64,000 bases of DNA from Clonostachys chloroleuca (lineage: Eukaryota; Ascomycota; Sordariomycetes; Hypocreales; Bionectriaceae): NCBI GenBank assembly GCA_037952775.1, contig JBANAY010000003.1, positions 21,824,001 through 21,888,000 of the forward strand, in the 5' to 3' direction. The notes beneath the pieces were generated by a model, which did not search any database, was not told the DNA's origin, and saw nothing but the letters and a program-made list of their open reading frames with translations. A program made the translations under genes and the position numbers. How positions within the stretch are numbered: position 1 is the first letter of the stretch; each line of letters begins with the position of its first letter. Positions 1 to 11,454 of this stretch are shown piece after piece.

Positions 1-210
1 TAGAATAATCTCTGTAGAATAATCTCTGTAGAATAATCTCTGTAGAATAATCTCTATAGAATAATCTCTGTAGAATAATCTCTGTAGAATAATTTCTATA
101 GAATAATTTCTGTAGAATAATTTCTGTAGAATAATTTCTGTAGAATAATTTCTGTAGAATAATCTCTGTAAAATAACCTCTGTGAAATGATCTCTGTGAA
201 ATGACCTTTG
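1..210. repeat. 14-bp tandem repeat array (about 15 units)
   Basis: Fifteen consecutive 14-nt units of the form tagaataatctctg fill the first 210 bases. The first six are nearly identical, the middle ones share a C-to-T change (tagaataatttctg), and the last three decay (taaaataacctctg, tgaaatgatctctg, tgaaatgacctttg). The array begins at the window edge, so its true length is unknown. There are no spacers, so it is a minisatellite and not a CRISPR array. Confidence 0.95.
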
Positions 211-1747
211 ATAAATACTTTTTAATACTGGACTTTTCTGTACGTACCTTCTGTCACGGCGTTCTTCGTCTCCTTCCACATATGCGTAGACAAATTTAGC
301 AAGACTTGGTCCACTGTAGCATTCCATGTATTGAGAATTGCATTTGTCGCCACAGCCCGTAACATCACGCATTCGAGATCTGGGGCACATTAATCAATGA
401 GGCATCTTTGCCTCCTAGGCAACTCAAAATCTATTCATAGCTCTTTGTGGCGATTATCACCCGGTCGGCACAACGGCCGAACACTGGGGCACGGGAGCAC
501 GGGGGTGAATTCTTATTCTATTTCCGCTTACACAGCGAGGCATGACGTTGGTGTTCCCGCTGTTCGTGATGGCTGTGCGTAGAAAAGTCGCAGCTGGGAT
601 CAGCCAGGTACACGCCATGCAGTGGTCATTGAATGCTTAGGTGGCATTTGCTCGATTCAGCTTCCATGGGGGCTCAGGGAGCGAGCTTAGGCAGGCCGGG
701 AATCAGCTGAATCCAAGGACACTGCACCAAGCCCGTGGTGTGTCAGGCAGGGGTCAGACAGACTCCTCTAGCATCGCGGGCGTGCTCTCTTGGCCAGGGA
801 ACATCATTTAGTATCCAACAATATCTCCATCGATGCATGTAATTCATCAGTCCATGCCAGTCTTTTTTGCTTGCATCGGGCGTCCATTGTGATTCGTATC
901 CCTCGCAGTTCCACTTAATGCCACATCGCAACCCTGAACAGAGGATGACACGGGCTACATGCGACGTCAGCCATTGGCTTCCTCGTAGACTGATTTTTGC
1001 CCGGTGCAATACTGGACCCTTTGCCGGTAAGAAATGCGCCGATTAGGGATTAAGCGCTACAGGAGGCCCCCATTCAGCTCCATGCCGGAGCTGGGCTGAA
1101 TGTTCTCTTCTTGGAAACACCAATCGACCTGTATTCGGCGCAATGAGTTAGGACTTTGCAACTCCGTACCTACCTGGCCGCTATTGTCAAATATTTACAA
1201 TGAAAGGAAATCTCAGGAACTTGACGCTTACCCCACAGCTACGGTTTTCATCTTGGCACGAGGAGCCCGCAACCCAGTTGTGTCGCAATAACTACAGAAG
1301 ACACCTCACTAACACGTAAAATATACCTTCATGTTTCCAAAATTCGGTAGGTGGGCTACTTTTTGAATTATGACTCATCTGCCGACTTTTTCTTAAGTTA
1401 CTACGGATGTATGCTAGGTTGACAGAAGCACAAACGGGCGATTCTAGCCAAAGTTGGCTCTTTGTACTGTGGAAATGAATGTGAGCCATATGGATCAAAT
1501 GTTCTCAAAAATCAGACTGAAAATTGATTATTCGACCCGAGGGCGACGCTGTATGAGATTGCAAAATTGTGTCAGAGCTTCACGAGTCATCAGGAGGTCC
1601 TCGTACTGGTCAAGTCAAAACCAGCAGGCAAGCATTTACTGGTTACAGCGTCAATGGACAAATCATCGCAATATTCCACCATCCATTGGGGAGGGTCTCT
1701 GTGCTGTCATAGGTCGAAAGTCCATTGGGCTTTGGACAGGCCAGCGA
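211..1747. other. intergenic, no supported gene
   Basis: Only short open frames occur, with no recognisable domain, no intron-joined continuation and no conserved start. A 20-nt stretch at 457-476 reappears with one mismatch at 21543-21562, suggesting an old dispersed element. Nothing else could be supported. Confidence 0.6.
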
Positions 1748-4700
1748 TTAATTCCCCTGACGAACGCCAGGAGTAATTGACCAAGTTTCCCCAGTGAAAA
1801 TCAAACCCCCTTCTTGTCTCATCTGTTCAGGGTCCAGATACACTCTCATCCCAATGTTGTGACTATCAAGCCAGAAGACGCGGAGTATCATGTAAATTGC
1901 AGAACGATCCTCAATGTTGTGAATATTTTGCATCTTGTCGAGTCAGTTATTATTGCGCACTGGATGAAGTTTGCCTAAAAAATAACTCACAAGTTGGTAT
2001 TGGTTCTTGCTCATGTAAAAAGGAGTGGCAAGCGGTCCGGTGCTGGTCTTGACCTCAAGGAGGTACTTGGGACGAGCGGCTCGCCACTCCTCACCGAGAT
2101 AACCGTTGTCAATCAGTAGGGTAGTGAACTCTCCCTGTACGTCCGGGTACACGATATCGGCCGTTTCTCGCTGAGACCATGGTCTCATATCATGGTAGTC
2201 TGGATGCCCAGTGACATATTTCCTGATGGTACTCTGCCAGTTGCCACGACTCCACCCTGGGAGCTGAAGAGCGGATAGGAGCTCAAATACCTACACCTGT
2301 AGTTAGTAACTGAGAATTCCTATCTTTTCATAGCATGAAACTTACGTAAAGCTCTCCGGCAGCTCCAACCATCTTATCTCTCTCAAGTTGGCTGGTGGAC
2401 CGGAACCTTGTAGCCACGTCCAAGCCATCAAATGATTCGTATAGGCTCCCAACATTAAGCAGCTCATTAATCAGCCCAGTCATGTCAAATGCTCCCAGAG
2501 AGGGAAAGACGGCATTTCGAGACGCTGCTATCACACGATGCAGAAGCCTCAAGTATCCAGCATCTTGGGCCTGTGACGTCCCTTGTGGACTTGGTTGATT
2601 TTGGTTCCAAACTGACGCACGCGCATTGCGAATTTCTTCACGGGAAACTGCCTGAATTCTCTCGACAACAAGGTGATTATCACCATCACTTGTTGTTCCA
2701 GGCTCGGAAGAGCCACGGAGGTGGGCCCTTGGAGAGAGAGCACCCGCTCTGATAGGAGTAGCGCCATATATGTCAGTCGTGTCTGTCCTAGAGGATCTCG
2801 ACGGTGTAAATTGAATTGAAGATGCGTCAGAATTCTCTTCATCGAGAGCGCTGTCGTCACCGTCGCTTTCTTGGTCATATTGAGGGTCTCGATTCTCTAT
2901 TCCCACCTCAAAGACGCTATTATGATTCAGGATATCGTCAACAATAGCCAAATCGCAGGACAAGATCGTTCCGAGAATGTGGATCCCGTCTTTGTCTTCT
3001 TTGTCAGATATGTTTGAATCCCACTCCCTCATGAGCCAGTCGGCCAACTTGTTCGGAAGGACAGAACTGAAGGAGAGGTTCCGCTGCTTCTTGTTTAGCG
3101 GCACATAAATTTTGAGTTTCTTCTGTGAATCATCAATATGGCATAATCCTGCAGTCTCCTCAAGTTCAATCGACTTTCCATCTTGAGATATTGAGATAAC
3201 AGAAGAGATACCGTCAGATTCAATGACCTCGGCATCGCGAAGGACTTTATAGAGAGACTCAGGATCATCTTCATCATACTTAGGACTCTGAAAAGTTTTG
3301 GCAAGACTGTTTTTACGTCAACATTGGCCACTGCAGCTATGAAACCATGGGAATTTACCGTAAAATCGCGTACGCTTTGCGACTGATGTCATACTTGTCT
3401 CCTGTGATAGATCGCCTGGTTGCTGAGGGAGAAACCCTTGTAAACTCCCTGACAGATTGAGAAAGATATCTTTCCTCTAATTTCGCCCAGCGAATAAAGG
3501 GCTTTAGCAGTCGAATCTCTTCAAAATCGTAGTCGAGCAGGTTGATGTAGGCTTGTAAGCGACCACAGAGCTGTCGATCATCACCAACAGCAAATACTGC
3601 GTCGATGTTTCTTAGAGCTGATCCCCCATCAGGGTATTTAACGGGGAGAATAGCTTCTCTTAGTAAAGGATCTGGGTCAATGTGCGTTCGATCGGTCTGT
3701 AGGAGCGCATTGAGCGACCAAATGTCGTTTTTGATATCATCGATAGATTTCTGCCCGCCGGCATGCCGGAGCTCATCGTACATCATCTGAAGTGTGAGGG
3801 ATTGAACACTCAAAGTCCCCGTGAAAAACGTCTCCAGGCTGTCGTAGTCGTCATTTAGTGTGACCTTTCCACGTATCTCCGATGTGCTGGACCATAAACA
3901 ATCGGACGACCTGTACCAGCCAGCAACTCCGTGTCTGGTGACATAGATAAGTCGATCCTCGATGAAAGTCCTCCTATTGTCTGTGCCTTAGTGGCTTTCT
4001 ACTGATATTGGGTGTAAATGTCTTGAACATACTTCATTTCGGCCTTTGCCGCTTTGGAATGGGCCATGAATTGATAGAGCCCTTTAACCCGATCAAAATC
4101 GATCTGGTTCCCAACTTCCTCATTCGCCTTTCTTACCCATCGAAGTTCTTCGACAATGTCTTTCCATGAGACGTCTTGGACACCCAGAGTATCGTAGAAA
4201 AACATAGCCAGTTTCTGCATCTGACCAACATTCAGGAATTGTCCATACCGCTGGGCGACACTGGACATGGACTTCATATCGGGGGGCCTTCCCATCGGAT
4301 ATTGTCGTCACCACCCACAAAATCCCCGTCGATAAATTCCCCAGATGCATCTTGATACTTTGGTGATAGTATGAGACAATCCTCGAACATGACCTCCCTT
4401 TGATATCGTTATTATTGGTCACTTTGATATGCGTCTGGGATCCAATCTACTGACCTGACTTCTGCGAGTGCCGTTGCTCGGTTGCCCGCAATCGTAATTT
4501 TCGCTTCAATTGTCTGGTAAATTTCATATATACCACCAACCATCTCTATCCCCTCCCCTGACCGGGACAAGCGAGATAGAACCTCAAGGTAGAATCTGAT
4601 ATCGTCATTTTTGCCAACGTTGAAGTCTCTGTGGAGAAACGCCCACTTTCCTTCAACAACTTCGGTATCAAAGCCGTCTATCCGAAGAAACGGAAAGAAT

Positions 4701-7264
4701 ACGTTACCATGAGAATATTTGGCGAAAATTTGTTTTAGATGAGGGACTGGAAGCCAGGGTCGATCAAAGCTTAGGCTCTGGCATAAAAGTGGCCCTGTCT
4801 CGCAATGTTCGCAGTTCCACAGTCGTTGGATTAGTTTTTTGATATTTTCGTTTCCCCTCACTGATGATCTCTGATTCTTCCAAAGAAACTCCAGGGTATC
4901 AAGGAACTTGTCTGGACGATGCCTAGAAATATACTCGAAAGCACCTGAGAGCTTGTCCACTCGAGCAACTGGCAGACGCCTCTGGATACCCACGAAGGTA
5001 TATAGCCAATCTTCCCACGAAAGCAGGCCTGACCCATTCGCTGGCGGGTTTTCAAAATAAGAAGAATGTAGGTAATTCACGGGGTAGCCCGGCGCAGTTT
5101 CTGTCGGTTCCAATAAACGCTTCGGTCCGCAAGGATGGTCATTTGCAATGTAGACACACTTTCTCTTTGGGTTTATGAGAAGTCTGCCTTCTATATAAAT
5201 GACAAAGTTGTCAACTTTTGAGCGCCTGTTGCCATCATCATGTGTGAGGTACAAGTAGTGGAGGTGGGAGACAGACTGCTCCAGGGTGATGGTTTGTCCA
5301 AATATTTTGTTGTAACGCACTTCAATCGAGTTTTGAATCTGTTCAACTTGTGCCTCAATAACTCCAATGCGCTTGAATAGCTTCTCACGGTCCGGGTTAA
5401 CAAGAGCTCTTTGATCAACTAGCCTGTACCCCAAATCCAACGGTATTGGAACGGAATGAGTTGTGGGCAGATACACCAGGCCGCTGCTAATAGAAGCCCA
5501 GTCGCCATTCTGCAATGGGATAAGAGGCAGTGTCTCTATAACCTCCGCAATTAGGTGCAACTTAGGATCTATGAGCCAGTCTGCCAGCGGAATGGCAGCA
5601 CGTGAATGCCATGACTGGCTCCTAGAGAAATCCTTCATTCTGGAGTTTGATGCATCGAGATCATACTTTAGTAACTTGAGAGCCGCACGCCTCGTCTCCA
5701 ACCTCAGTCCATAGCTATGCAGTATCGATATATCGTTTTGTTCGTACATTTTGGATATATATGGATCTTCGCTAGTATCGTCGTACAAACAGTCACCATT
5801 TTCGTCGCTGGACGCACTACTGAGTTGATAAACCTGAGTTATGAAACGAGGCTTCATTCGATGTCGTGACCGCATGATAGCGGTGCTTAAGATCTGATCC
5901 TTGATCTTCTCATTGAGACTTGACCAAAAGCCATTACTGGTATCCTCTGTTGAGGGTAGAAATCGCGGCCATTGATAGCATAAGTTAGGGTCGTGAAAGA
6001 ACTCTCGAACTGCTTTCACAAATGCAAAAGCAATTCCATCTTGAAGGCTCATGTTCCTCCTGGATGATGTGACAATGTGCTCACGACTAGCGCTGGTATC
6101 GAAATCGGATTGAATGATGAACTACGCAGGTAAAATACCTGTATTAGCTTTATGTGTGAATTTAGAACAGTAAAAGGCCTCAGTACCTTGTATTCGGACT
6201 CCTTAAGAGGAAGAAAGGCGAATATTTTTTGCTTCTCTAGTAATGGTTCAAATTTTTCGGTGAGCGGGAATGCCAGGACGACCTTAGCAGTGGTTGATAA
6301 TCGACGTGCTTCCTCCGTTGTGGGGGCATGTCGGTTGTTGCTTCTGGCAATGTTTGTTGCTGTATGCTTCGTGATGTGATAGTATCGCTGCTCTTTTATT
6401 TGCTGTCCCTCGATTACAGATACAGTCTCCAGAGAAACTCTGTTTGTACCAGCAACCGCGGCTTTGAAGCTCTTGGATTTTTTGAGACTACCATCATCGT
6501 TGTATTTTGACACGTTGATTTTCTTGATATTCTTTAAGAAAAGCAGGCAAGTCTCTTGCAAATCATCGAATTGCCCGGAAATGATTGACTTCAAATCCTG
6601 GAGCTCCCCAGGCTCCAATTTCTCGTGGATGTAGAGAGTCATGCGGGTAAATGGAAGAGGGCCATCCTCCTCTGGCTCTTTCCAAATAGGTCTTACCATT
6701 CCCAGACCTGAATCTCCTTTCTCATGACGAAAATAGAAAGAGAAGTGTCGGGATTGTATGTAAACCTTCCAGGCGGCAATAAAGACCGACTTGAAACCGA
6801 TGCCTTTAGCGCCGATGTAGCCATAAGATCCAGCTTTGGTGCTTTTCCCAATGGAGCAGATTGCGCCCAGATCACTTTCACCGAAGCCATCCTCGTTACA
6901 TTCAACAATGATACGATCCGGGTGATACTCGAAGGATATGTACGGGTCATCCCCGTTCTTCTTCGCCTGTTCGAAATAATTGTCATCGGCGTTCTGGAGC
7001 AGCTCAAATACAAATCTAGCCTCACTTCCATATATTTGCTTGGCAAGACTATGAATTCTAGTCAGTATGTTCATTGGAGAGTGGTAGAGGCTGTATGGAT
7101 ACTAACGTTTGGATGGAATGCCCTGCTACCGACTCCAAAATCGCCCATTCCTGCTCCAGCCTGCGACGACGTTCTGTATCAAGGTGGCTGAGGATATCCT
7201 CATCGAGATGCGCGTATTTGTTAGCTTTCACAACCATCTCTTTCGCCTTCTGTCTGCTGGCCAT
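1748..7264 (-). CDS. HSP90-type ATPase / DUF3883 protein (NO VEIN- or sacsin-like), two lesions
   Basis: Very large protein of about 1,725 residues. Exons (minus): 7264-7107, 7057-6187, 6121-4033, 3973-3359, 3306-2346, 2290-1991, 1933-1748; the introns are 49-65 nt and keep frame. The N-terminus has a GHKL/HSP90 ATP-binding fold: ELLQNADDN near residue 75, GKSTK, then GAKGIGFKS near residue 135. The C-terminal three exons form the DUF3883 (NO VEIN C-terminal) domain with GAAGELYVFELL, LLEVKTS and MSKNQYQL. Between them lie repeated blocks of the form (LIYV...WYRSSDCLWS). The family is widespread and poorly understood in fungi; ATP binding is expected, the biological role is unknown. Two defects interrupt the frame: tandem TAA TAA at 4409-4414 inside a 24-nt direct-repeat insertion, and a one-base deficit in the C6 run (minus strand) at 4281-4286. 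A predictor may hide both with a false intron. Functional status is uncertain; family assignment is firm. Confidence 0.85.
4398..4430 (-). repeat. 9-bp direct repeat bounding a 24-nt in-frame insertion with two stops
   Basis: On the coding (minus) strand the 9-mer ATATCAAAG occurs at 4430-4422 and again at 4406-4398, separated by 15 nt containing TAA TAA. Deleting one 24-nt period leaves the ATPase/DUF3883 reading frame open and uninterrupted. A 9-bp duplication plus a short remnant resembles a transposon excision footprint (Mutator-like elements make 9-bp duplications), but a simple slippage duplication is also possible. Confidence 0.7.
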
Positions 7265-8298
7265 CTTGACAGGTGAATGATGAATTATGTTCAGAACTGG
7301 TGCTTAAAAAATTAAAATACAAAAGGGGGGATCGAAACCTGCGATATAATCTGGATGGAAAGTGTATTGAGAGACGCCAGGGTTTGGAACAAAGTGGGAC
7401 AGAGGACATCTAGAGGAGAAAGTGGGTGAAAATTCACTTGATGGTGGGATGAGTTCCAGTGTATGTATAATGGGCGAACGTTAAATACGGCTGAAGCCAC
7501 TGCGTACATGTTATGCAGTTGGTTGCTAGTCTTGTTCCAACTGGCTATATTGAGAACTGGTGAATGCAAGCCGGAGCCAGCAGTTTCTAGGTTCTACCTA
7601 GCGCCTTTTGGACGGCTATGAATCACCAAGTGGTGTCGGGAACTTCGGTAGCAGAGGGTGGGTGGTGATTCGAAGCCAGGCACCGGACGCTGTGGGACCT
7701 CTGAGGCGCGGCTGCATGACGGCGCTTACTGCGGGAACTGTGAACAGCCCCGGGCTAGAATTACCTAAGTCAGGGGGAGGGTATTCCTCGCTTCGGTTTT
7801 GACTGCATATCTGGCTTTGGCCTGATTGGCTGTATTTAAAGCACATTTAGCCGGGCGGCCACAAACTCGCCCCGTCCCTAGTCTGAGCGTTTATCATCCC
7901 TGGCGGAGAGGAGAGAGGAGAGAAGAGAGGGATTTACGGTTGTGCTCGACTTGCCGTGCAATGTTGAGTAGAGTGGAATGATATGGAGGCATAGTGATTG
8001 GCTATCGAAATTCGCTTACTTGATTGGTAAGGATTAAGCATTTGGGACGAGACGGCAAATGACATTACATTTCAATAATGACCAAGCGCTTTGTTTTCCA
8101 TATAGTGTGCGTATTCGAAGATGAAAAGCAATATAAAAGCAACATGATTGGGTATAATATTACTATCAGATTCAACTTCATTGGTATCACGAATGTATTA
8201 TCACGACTAAATTCAAGTGTCCTCGATAAAGCCTTGTCAAAACGGGTTGCGCGGCCCTGCACGCAAAAAAAGGGAAGAAAAAAAAGGGAAAAAAAAAA
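7265..8298. other. intergenic with low-complexity purine tracts
   Basis: Presumed upstream region of the ATPase/DUF3883 gene and downstream region of the F-box-like gene. It contains a GA-rich tract near 7904-7932 and an A/G-rich tract at 8264-8300. Short frames around 7608-7846 overlap on both strands and show no domain or family resemblance. Confidence 0.6.
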
Positions 8299-9333
8299 CT
8301 AGAATGAGGGGAGGAGGGAAACGGGCTTTTCAGCATCATCAATCTCGGACCCTTCTCTCATTTTCTGCCGTCTCTCATCCACCCACTGTGTCCATTTCTC
8401 CAGGAACGATTTCAGTTTCTCGTTGGAGTCCGGTATCTCCTTTCTCCAACGGGCTTCTTCCTTCCTCAGACGAGCTTCGAGTTCAAATACTCTGTACTCT
8501 TTCCCATTCACTGTCACAGTGATTCTGTCTATCACCTGCTCGTAGAGGATTAAGCCCCTCTCCACCATATTGATGTCAAAGGACAGAATTCTGTCCAAAT
8601 AGCCAGATAGATATATGGCCAGACGCTCTTCGATCGGTAGCGAGGCATTATCGTGCATTGGAAACCTTTCTAGTTCCTTCTTTGTCACCTCGTAACGTCT
8701 GTCGTCGACTAGTATGCTCTTGCGGCCCGATCCACCACTTGGTGCCACGACATCAATGACGACTTCGTTGACAACATATCGTGAAGATGTTCTAGGCCGG
8801 CTATGTTCAGAAGGGCTGGGACGTAGAAGTCCGGGTCCGTAGTCGAGGAATTTCGCAAGTATCCAGTAGAATGACCAGTGTAGGACAGTCGAGGATCGAT
8901 GATCGCCATCCACTATAATTCTGTGGCGATACATGTTCTCCAATATATCAGGAGGGTCAAACGTTCTAACTGTAGCGTAAAGAGAGCCCGTGTACCGTGT
9001 TTGAGGCAGAGCGGGGATAGACCAGGTAGGCCAAGCCCCAGATTCTTTGACGTACATGACGTCGACGTGACAGTCAGTAGATAAGCTAGGGAGGAGTCCC
9101 TCGACTTCATTGTGAATCTGCCTATTGACTAGGAGGAGAGGGAGAGCAGGATTGGTTGGCACGAGATACCAAACTCCAACATAAGTGCACTCGCCGTCCG
9201 CCTCAGTATCTTGTAGTATCTTTCGGTCTGCTCGGTTTTCTAAGGGACCCGAGGGAGGCAGGTTCAGGGAGGAAATAACCCAGCGGAAGACCACCAGTCT
9301 GATCTCCAGAGGTATTTCCAGTAAGAAGGACAT
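8299..9333 (-). CDS. F-box-like fungal protein, single exon
   Basis: Uninterrupted 344-residue frame. The N-terminus LLEIPLEIRLVVFRWV matches the degenerate F-box-like opening (L-P-x-E-I-R) common in Pezizomycotina proteins, followed by LLLVNRQIHNEVEGLL, the usual second helix where such proteins discuss a conserved N-R-x-I/V-x-x-E core. The C-terminal third is highly charged (EARLRKEEARWRKE) and probably helical. There is no signal peptide or membrane helix. F-box proteins recruit substrates to SCF ubiquitin ligases, but these fungal relatives are mostly uncharacterised and substrate binding cannot be inferred. The start is the first ATG of the frame. The gene stands alone between two long intergenic stretches. 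Confidence 0.75.
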   Translation of the reverse strand: MSFLLEIPLEIRLVVFRWVISSLNLPPSGPLENRADRKILQDTEADGECTYVGVWYLVPTNPALPLLLVNRQIHNEVEGLLPSLSTDCHVDVMYVKESGAWPTWSIPALPQTRYTGSLYATVRTFDPPDILENMYRHRIIVDGDHRSSTVLHWSFYWILAKFLDYGPGLLRPSPSEHSRPRTSSRYVVNEVVIDVVAPSGGSGRKSILVDDRRYEVTKKELERFPMHDNASLPIEERLAIYLSGYLDRILSFDINMVERGLILYEQVIDRITVTVNGKEYRVFELEARLRKEEARWRKEIPDSNEKLKSFLEKWTQWVDERRQKMREGSEIDDAEKPVSLLPSF

Positions 9334-11360
9334 CGTGCGACTAGATTTGGTAATATGTTCTTGGTTAGACGTTTATTGTATTGCAAAGATGAGGATAATG
9401 AGGGGTTTAGGTTGCTCAAGGAGATCATTGGCGTGGAACGCTGAGTCAGATATCAGTTGGCGCTTGGGATGCAGGCGTTCTTTTCTTTTTCCTGTTGCTC
9501 AGGCAATTGATAGGTGCATTTAATTAAGATGTGTCATAAGCTAGGGATTTTTGAAGCCTCCATGTTCTTCCCTGCCTCATTTGATACTTCAGCTGATCAA
9601 GATGTGTACCCTTGTTTGCTTTTGGGCAAACACTGGAAGCCACCGTAAGATGGATACCGAGTCCCACAGCTATAACCAATTCATCCCAGACCTATGTATA
9701 GTCATTATTTGAACGAAAAGCAGGGCGAGTGTCTGGGCGGTCCAACCCACCTATATTAGCTTGTTGAGTCGATTTCCGCGGAGCCCGAGGTGAGTTCCGG
9801 TTTAGCCTTCTGTTTGTGGTCATAACTTCCGTGGCTTATCTCCACAGTGGCTGTACAAAAAAGCCGCAGATTCATAATAGCATTGATTATAATGAAGGTA
9901 TCTACTTCTCTCAGCTTACTGCCTCAGAGCTTTGGACGAGATACAGCCATCCGGCCATCTTCCCTCAGCCCATTGTGGTCGCATAACCTCCATGTTCACA
10001 GCACAGAAATTCCAACCCGAAAATTTTGCTTGGGCGGAGCTTGTCAAGAGCGCGAGGTGCCCTGGGAATTTCATGCTCTTTGTACAGCATGGTGGCATAA
10101 CAGATTATTCAAAAGCATTAGGTTCGGCTTTGACAGTAAAAATAAATCCTAGGAATTGGAGCCGAGCACGAGGAGCGTCCAAAGCATCATTTCTTGGGGC
10201 GATTTAGTCACCTTGCCGTGTGTACGCTCGCATATCTTACACAGATACCCACATGTAATTTACATCATGGAAGAAAAACTAATACACATTCACAAGGCGA
10301 CTTGCTTCTATCCAATTGGCATTTTTTTTCATCTAGCTTTCCATCGACTCTTAATCGGGATTTTCGCAACGCTTTGTAATGGCAGAGCTCGCGAGCCTTA
10401 TATCGGCTCTTGCCGGTCTCATAATTTTTGGCTTTAAACTGATAGGTTAGACGTTGAACATTGCTGGCGATTTAAGCACCGTGGTTGTTGATTGAATTCG
10501 CCATGATTTTGGTTCTCCATCAATTAAAGAACAGCCTCAAGAACTTGAAGCATAGTATTAAGCAGCCATTCAAACAATACAAGAGATAATCACCCAATGC
10601 CCAAGTAAAAATTGAAGATATCGGCGAATGCATTGCGCCGTGGCTGAAGAAGCGTGATCCCTTTCTTAGCTTTAGCTTGAGCTGGATAAGGCACATGAAG
10701 TGGTTCTTTGCAAGATGAGATCAAGATACAGGCAGCGAAAGCCTAACAATACGCCGAGCGTTCAGCTCAGTAACAAACAGAAGAAGATAGAGGAACAGAG
10801 TAACAAAGACGGTTAGTAGTTGACAGAGCAGGAAAATCAAGGACCAAGGAAGAGTATGACGCTAGATGGAGGCTGAGAGTATGCACAGGGTTGACGAAAG
10901 TTTTTGTTTGATTCTGCCATGATCAGCTACCCATGCAAGAGCTGTTCATAAGTTGTGCTAGACATGTTTCATCTTCAGTATCTTTAGCCAGCATGATGGT
11001 GAGACTAATCAGACCTGTCCTCTAATCTACTAAGCTACCTCATCGCCGAACGTTAGGCTAGTAGGGATTTGCTGCCAAGCGGCCTATTCCTCCCTGGAGG
11101 TCAAGCTACTCAGGATTTCTGGGCAGAACCCTGTCCCTGGGAGTTTTCGAGCCAATCACTCCTTGGAACGGCACCGTCTATGAGATCCACGGTGGTGGGA
11201 TTACCAGGTCATGTCTTATCCCCGTCCCAGGAACTACTCAATTGGGTTAACAATGTCAACCTCCCATGCTCGCTCTGGGCCGTTGGATCCAGAATGGCAA
11301 CGCCGACTTTCGAAGACAAAGTATCAGACGGATCCGATGTATCTCCAAGGCAAAATGGAG
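9334..11360. other. 2-kb gene-free stretch
   Basis: Several overlapping short frames on both strands (about 9847-10437) show no family resemblance and cannot be joined through plausible introns. The part from about 10440 to 11000 is A/T-rich and ORF-poor. No tRNA-like cloverleaf or terminal inverted repeat was recognised. Confidence 0.55.
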
Positions 11361-11368
11361 TATAAATA
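11361..11368 (+). promoter_or_regulatory. TATA box of the epoxide hydrolase gene
   Basis: TATAAATA lies 86 nt upstream of the ATG at 11455, at a typical distance for a fungal core promoter with a short 5' leader. Confidence 0.6.
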
Positions 11369-11454
11369 CAGACCAGACGAAGGCTGACAATGTTCGCTTC
11401 TCCGACCAACTCACACCTTCCTCATCATCTACGCAATTCTCCAGAGCCAACGAT

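Noticed and set aside
1..210. CRISPR-like direct repeats
   Set aside because: Units are contiguous with no spacers, and the genome is eukaryotic.
7608..7846. Short frames on both strands upstream of the ATPase gene
   Set aside because: No domain, no conserved start and mutual overlap; likely chance.
9847..10437. Cluster of 60-100 codon frames
   Set aside because: Low-quality translations on both strands, no joinable introns.
11266..11454. Longer N-terminus for the epoxide hydrolase
   Set aside because: The extension runs through the TATA box and has no family resemblance, whereas ATG 11455 starts a signal peptide.
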